A stretch of DNA of 35,117 nucleotides from Chara braunii (lineage: Eukaryota; Streptophyta; Charophyceae; Charales; Characeae), in the NCBI GenBank assembly GCA_003427395.1, contig BFEA01000536.1, positions 217,837 through 252,953 of the forward strand, given 5' to 3'. The position numbers and the translations under genes were made by a program. Positions 30,639 to 35,117 of the stretch are shown one piece after another. Each line of letters begins with the position of its first letter. Position 1 is the first letter of the stretch. The notes under the pieces were generated by a model. The model was not told where the DNA came from, did not search any database, and was given only the letters and a program-made list of their open reading frames with translations.

Positions 30639-31562
30639 GGAGTGAGACAATCGCCTCCGTTGGTCTCGTCGTCTTGGGCGGATCCGTATTCTGTGTACCG
30701 CAAGGACGCTATGGCTATCATGTTGGTTCAATACCTGCCGCCGCCGAGTATCACAAAGCTCTGAATCAGACACGGCCGGTCTCAACCGAAGGTTGTGCTC
30801 CCGTCATTGAGCTTCCGAGCGGGTTCACCGGAGGAAGCCCGACGCTTGGTAGGCGTGGTCTTGCAGGCACTAAGAGCACGGGGTTTGGGGGCAGTAGGGG
30901 GCGAGAGCCTGCCAAGGGGCAATGGTCAAGCAATGGAAGGGCAATATGAGGTGATAGGGCGGGAATTCGGTCTCCAGAATAACAATGTCGGGTTCAACGA
31001 CAATCTAACACGTGTGCGGGTTGGGGTATTTAGGGAGGTGGGGAATACATTCCAAGGCCCGACCGATATCCCACTCACAGACACACTCGGTTCCCGTCAG
31101 GTATGGGAACTCCAAAGGCTTCGCCCTTGATCGGGCGGGCAGACACTCGTGCTCCCAATACTCCCAGAACTCGCGATCCCTCAGACACTCGTGGTCAGTG
31201 ATTCAGGAGGGAATTTCGATATTCATACTGCGGGGTTGGGCGAGAGTCCAAACATTTGGGGTGCTCGGTCAGGGGCCGGATTGGGGACAGATCCTGCAGA
31301 CACGTGTGTACATGACGACCTTCTTTGGTCGGGCTTACACGTGTGTGCACAGGATCTTTCGCCGGTTAGGCGGGTAATTGTCAGTAATTCACGATCTTTA
31401 CATGTGTATTGGCTCGTTAGCCCGAAGATGGACGATCGTAACTTGAAATGGGCATCTAATCAAGTAGCACGCTTGTCCAATTCATATTCAGATAGAGGAG
31501 CGTCAAACATCCATGCATCCAACTCCAGAGGTCTCGACGCTCAGAGGACATACATGGGCTGA
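30639..31562 (+). pseudogene. Unrecognised plus-strand coding relic with two stops
   Basis: One frame stays protein-like for 308 codons with only two internal stops, TGA near 30759 and TGA at 31128-31130. It contains SSWADPYSVYRKDAMAIML, SPEEARRLVGVVLQAL, GREFGLQNNNVGFNDNLTRV, VSDSGGNFDIHTAGLGE and YWLVSPKMDDRNLKWASNQV. An ATG lies at 30711. Composition and frame length argue for past coding. I do not recognise the family; it could be a captured host fragment or an unfamiliar element gene. It starts right after the LTR-like repeat. Confidence 0.45.
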
Positions 31563-31755
31563 GTGTAGAGGATCAATCAACCAAGTTGACAATTCAAACA
31601 AAAAAAGGAAGGGGCGAGGAAGAAAATCTCACATCACTTCATGAGGAAAAAAAAAGGAAAATCCAAGAATGATCGATCCAAAAACAAAATCGACTTGCGC
31701 CATGTGTCAAACTTACTCAGAAGAATCGAAGGAAAGCATCGTTCCAACACATCCC

Positions 31756-31756
<1 letters not shown>

Positions 31757-31827
<71 letters not shown>
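31757..31827 (+). repeat. (TC)35 microsatellite
   Basis: About 70 bases of TC dinucleotide, the third long GA/TC tract in the window (on the opposite strand). Frames across it are repeat artefacts. Confidence 0.95.
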
Positions 31828-31829
<2 letters not shown>

Positions 31830-33492
31830 AAACCATCCCGACGCGGCAGTCCGTCGCCTCGCACCTACACAGAGTTGTCACCCCGCTTGGTCTGAGCATG
31901 CAAGCCAGGTCCGCCCGTGTGCCACAATCCTTCGCGGCCAGAAGTCAACCCCGCATACCCTGCACTAGCTCATTGGACCGCCCAACTCTCTCTCCAATCA
32001 ATGTTCTGCTCTTGCTCGTTAGCCGATCCGCTCGACCACGCTAACTCCAAAATTCAGTAGAGAGCGAGTTAATTGCGCTTGCAAAATTTATAGCGTGAGC
32101 GTTTGCGCGAGATACTCGGGATTGTGCCTAAGTGGGAGGGAAGAAGGAGGAAGGAAGTGCCTACGACTGCATGGTCGGGCCACGGCGTGGGGGACGTAGC
32201 CACACTCCACATATTGATCCAGTCATGCAACGTTCATACCAATAGGACTGGGGAAACTTGAAATATGCGCGCGCAAGGGCGCAACGAAGATATCAAGAAG
32301 GAGGGGATTACAGTTACATTTGCGCTCTGCCAAGAAGAGAAGTACAGTTACACGTGAGATTTAGGGTGCGGAAAAGCCAGAGCATAGATCCTGACGCGGC
32401 AAGAAGCGTCGTGCAGTTGTCGGCAGAATTGCGATGCACCCAAATTCCTAGCTTAAATCCTAATTGCAAAAAAGAAATTCGAGAAAAGAAATTCTGAGAG
32501 CCCACAAGGGCTCGACATCAGTTGAAAATTCAAAAAGATATTCCCGCGCGATGATCGCGCCAATATTCCCATTTCCCAGAGCAGAACAACAAAGAAGCTA
32601 TGACAACAGTTATTTTCCACGCTCGCCAAGGCGTGACCATCTAGACCACCCTTTTTCGAAAAAGCGAGGGCATTCATGCAATTGCACGGGCCCCTCTTGC
32701 CCGAAGTAGCGTCGCGCAGAAAGTCGCGCAGTTACAGAAAACAGTTGGTCACAATGTGCACATCCCTCCGCATGGTTGTGCCTCCAATTGTGGCCACATT
32801 CACTTTTACCGTTTGGAAACACCCCGCGAGAAACTCTTTTCGACTGAGCTTCCATCGTGGACCCTCCCTAAAATGGGAACGTCGTCGCATGTGGAAACCA
32901 TGGGGACTATCCTCTTCATGCCTCTCCTGTTTCGTCCGTACTCCATTTCCTCACGTGCTCCTCTATAGCAGTCTGTATCTGCCCTTCCGACTTCTCGAAC
33001 AGCCAGCATAGGCAGGTTGTAGTTGACGCCATCGCCGTACAACTTAATGGTTCCTTCGTACAACTTTCTTCAACCATGCCCCGTTGCTGGAATGGAATCG
33101 ACGAATGAGCCTGCGGGACTGTCCTGTATTCGATGCTGGGGCCACATGGAGTTCAATATGGGACTCCCCATGCTTTCGATGCCCAACATCCCGACCACGG
33201 ACCTGGACTTGGAGGATATCCCCCTCCTCTGAACCCTGGTACCCCTGCAGTGCCATGTCTACGGAGGAAACTGGAGTCGGCGGGTATGACACATTGAGCA
33301 CCCAGGTCCCAGGTGGGGTCTTACAGGACAACTGGCCATCCCAGCTGTCTCAGTGCGTCCCTGCCGGGAAGGCCCTCCCCTTGTCGTGACCCTGATGTCA
33401 CACTGCTGTCTCCTCTGTCCTCTCCACGAACTCCCATTTCAGGGCTAAGTTATGGGGTGAGTGGACGAGATGAGAATTCCCTGAGGTTGCAG
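31828..33492. other. Mostly uncharacterised stretch
   Basis: No recognised protein. Short frames near the right end look weakly coding: 33023-33232 with CIRCWGHMEFNMGLPM, 33084-33389 with STEETGVGGYDTLSTQVPGG, and 33313-33492 with DPDVTLLSPLSSPRTPISGL. They lie in successive overlapping frames and could be one frameshifted relic leading into the frame at 33663. I cannot name it. Confidence 0.35.
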
Positions 33493-33645
33493 TTAAACCA
33501 CCAGTACTTGGGCACTGCGCGCCGCCGCATTGCGCGCCGGAGGTCGAAGCGACACGGGCTGTGGATTCGATTTATCCACGGCCCGCCGGCCGCGAAATTT
33601 TCGTAGTGTTAACGCTAAGGCCGGCCCCAAGTACTGGTGGTTTAA
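33493..33645. mobile_element. 153-bp TTAA-flanked MITE-like element
   Basis: TTAAACCACCAGTACTTGGG (33493-33512) and CCCAAGTACTGGTGGTTTAA (33626-33645) are perfect 20-bp inverted repeats, TTAA included. TTAA at both edges is the target duplication of piggyBac-type transposons, though the termini do not start with the usual CCC, so another TTAA- or TTA-targeting family is possible. The interior is GC-rich and folds again: GGGCTGTGGAT pairs with ATCCACGGCCC with one mismatch. No coding capacity. Confidence 0.8.
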
Positions 33646-33662
33646 GGATGTGTGCCATAGCC

Positions 33663-34151
33663 ATGGCGGAGGGGCAGTCGCGGGATTCGTTTGTGGTAGC
33701 TAGCAGCCAGGTTCCACATTTGTCCCCTCATGTTTTCGAGGCGTCACGCTGTGTGAGTCCGACAACATCACCTCTGACATCAGTCGACTGCAACGATGGC
33801 CCCGACCGATCGCTCAACCGTGGAAGCTCAACCCCTCCACCAGTGCTGCCTCAGGCAGGGGTAAGAGACAGCGTCACGCCGCAGTCAGGGGTCTGCCATT
33901 CTTGCAGTAGTGCGCACCACACTCCGATTATATCATCAATGGTCTTATCCGTGATGTAGAAGATGGGGTTTTCCACGCACAGTCCTGTGGGTGTTGGTGG
34001 CGGTGGAAATGGCAATCCGGCAACATCCCCACACATCTCCCCATGCCCACCAACAGCAGGCTGTGCCAACGCCGATGTGGCGAACCCGCTTGGCGGGGCG
34101 GGTGGTCCATCCCACATTCCGACCACACACGTCACCTATGGGCTCCAATAA
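33663..34151 (+). pseudogene. Possible coding relic, Ser/Pro/Gly-rich, one stop
   Basis: The ATG at 33663 sits in a good eukaryotic start context (GCCATGG). The frame runs 163 codons with a single TAG (33957-33959) and ends at TAA 34149-34151, overlapping AATAAA (34147-34152). Text includes VFEASRCVSPTTSPLTSVDC and, after the stop, GGGGNGNPATSPHISPCPPT. The opposite strand is also open over part of it, so base composition alone may explain the frame. Family not recognised. Confidence 0.3.
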
Positions 34152-34600
34152 AAGAAACTCCCTGTTTCCTCATTCGCGGCAGAGTGGTAATCACAGTTCA
34201 AAGGGTCTCACATAAATGACATGCATGTGGTCGTGTCCATGCTTTGCGATTCATGGATGAGTCTCCCCTTTGGGTCCCGATACAACGCTCTGGCTATACA
34301 TCTCCATTCAGGCATTTTGTATGTCGGGATTGTAGGCTGCCCAGAAAACAAGGAAACGGTGGCTGACTTGCGGCAAAAAGAAATAAAACAAAAAGGGCAA
34401 CGATTTTCTTTTTCAATTTACCAAACAATACTTAAAATCACACATCGTAATATACTTGGCTAGTGGGTCGAGGCCCGTGGACGGTGTTTTGATGGGTCAG
34501 GAATGAAAACAGGCTCGGAAATCAGTAAGGGTCAGCCCTCCCGGCCCTGCCATCCCCCTCCCCACCCCGCATCCCAACCTGCCTGAATGACGGCCAGCCA
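34152..34600. other. Stretch without recognisable gene
   Basis: No protein-like frame or repeat stands out. The sequence is AT-rich around 34380-34450 and then leads into the tandem repeat. Confidence 0.4.
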
Positions 34601-34601
34601 G

Positions 34602-35034
34602 CCTGAGGAAACAATTCGTTGCCTGAACAGAGGACGCGTTGGTGGTTGCCTGCCTCCCACAACAGGGGATGGGAGTGCAGTGCTCCGCCGCACTGCAAGT
34701 CCAAGACACAGGAACACTCAGTTCAAATGACATGAGGGAATAGGTGCATTGGGTATATTGGGGCTGTTGGTATACGGACTGGGTCGATAGACAATGGGGA
34801 GTGTGCATGGGGCGCATGGGCTGCTGAGACAATGACTGGGTCGGTACATGCCTGAGAAAACAATTCATTGCCTGGACAGAGGACGAGTTGGTGGTTGCCT
34901 GCCTCCCAGATCAGGGGTTGGGAGTGCAATGCTCTGCCGCACAGCAAGGCACGTAAAGGAGATAAAAGGAGTGCATTGGGTAAAGAGGGGGCTGCTGGGA
35001 CAAGGACTGGGTCGGTAGACAAAGGGGAAAGGGA
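34602..35034 (+). repeat. Tandem repeat, two diverged copies, period about 249 bp
   Basis: CCTGAGGAAACAATTCGTTG (34602) recurs as CCTGAGAAAACAATTCATTG (34851), each followed by CAGAGGACG, TTGGTGGTTGCCTGCCTCCCA and GGGAGTGCA in order. A second block, GTGCATTGGGTA...GACTGGGTCGGTAGACAA, occurs at about 34742 and 34970, with a partial third near 34815-34848. Minus-strand open frames here are by-products of the repeat. The array may continue beyond the window. Confidence 0.8.
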
Positions 35035-35117
35035 GTCACTTGCGGCTCCAAGGGATGCTGGAGCCCTAGGAGGACACAGAAAAGAACCGCAGTCTGGACG
35101 CCATACGATGTTCTGAT

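Noticed and set aside
34497-35022. Cys-rich minus-strand protein over the terminal tandem repeat
   Set aside because: The frame is carried by the repeat itself and shifts between copies.
1-35117. tRNA, rRNA or 5S genes
   Set aside because: No cloverleaf with matching A and B boxes and no rRNA-like block was found by eye; short stems alone were not accepted.

Overview
This is repeat-rich, gene-poor eukaryotic nuclear DNA. The signs are a decayed Ty3/gypsy retrotransposon, a non-autonomous hAT-like element, a short TTAA-flanked inverted-repeat element, long GA/TC microsatellites and no compact operon-like genes. The Ty3 polyprotein style and the candidate primer-binding site (initiator tRNA-Met type) fit a streptophyte, perhaps a charophyte alga. 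That is inference, not proof. I found no intact host gene, no tRNA or rRNA gene and no complete autonomous element.

Layout. At 345-536 lies an LTR-like repeat whose partner is at 30451-30626 in the same orientation. At 966-1496 is a 469-bp repeat (here 'A') followed by a 62-bp hairpin-forming module (here 'M'). From 1.5 to 9.9 kb the sequence is mostly uncharacterised. It contains a badly decayed plus-strand gag-like gene (about 4.07-7.49 kb, ending in a CCHC zinc knuckle and a Gly/Arg tail), split by a 1.3-kb hAT-like element (4549-5853). From 9.89 to 24.28 kb the window is one giant, ancient, imperfect palindrome. Two non-coding arms of about 6.7 and 7.6 kb meet tail to tail at an M module (16636-16697). 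Each arm carries ten copies of a hairpin with a conserved core of about 20 nt and variable but self-complementary flanks, three larger hairpins, and many smaller ones. Several stems differ between the arms yet stay paired.

From 24.28 to 30.45 kb a Ty3/gypsy element lies on the minus strand: gag, protease, reverse transcriptase, RNase H, an extra zinc-finger (PHD-like) segment, then integrase. It is broken by frameshifts and stops and has lost catalytic residues. From 30.6 to 35.1 kb there are two unrecognised plus-strand coding remnants, a TC microsatellite, a 153-bp TTAA-flanked element and a tandem repeat with a period near 0.25 kb.

How the parts fit (inference). The two LTR-like repeats, A, M and the Ty3 body can be read as one minus-strand element cut at M by about 22.8 kb of later sequence, with M present at both edges. 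The most unusual content is the pair of structured non-coding arms. Their hairpins look maintained by base pairing rather than by sequence, which points to a structured RNA or cruciform-forming element of a kind I do not recognise.
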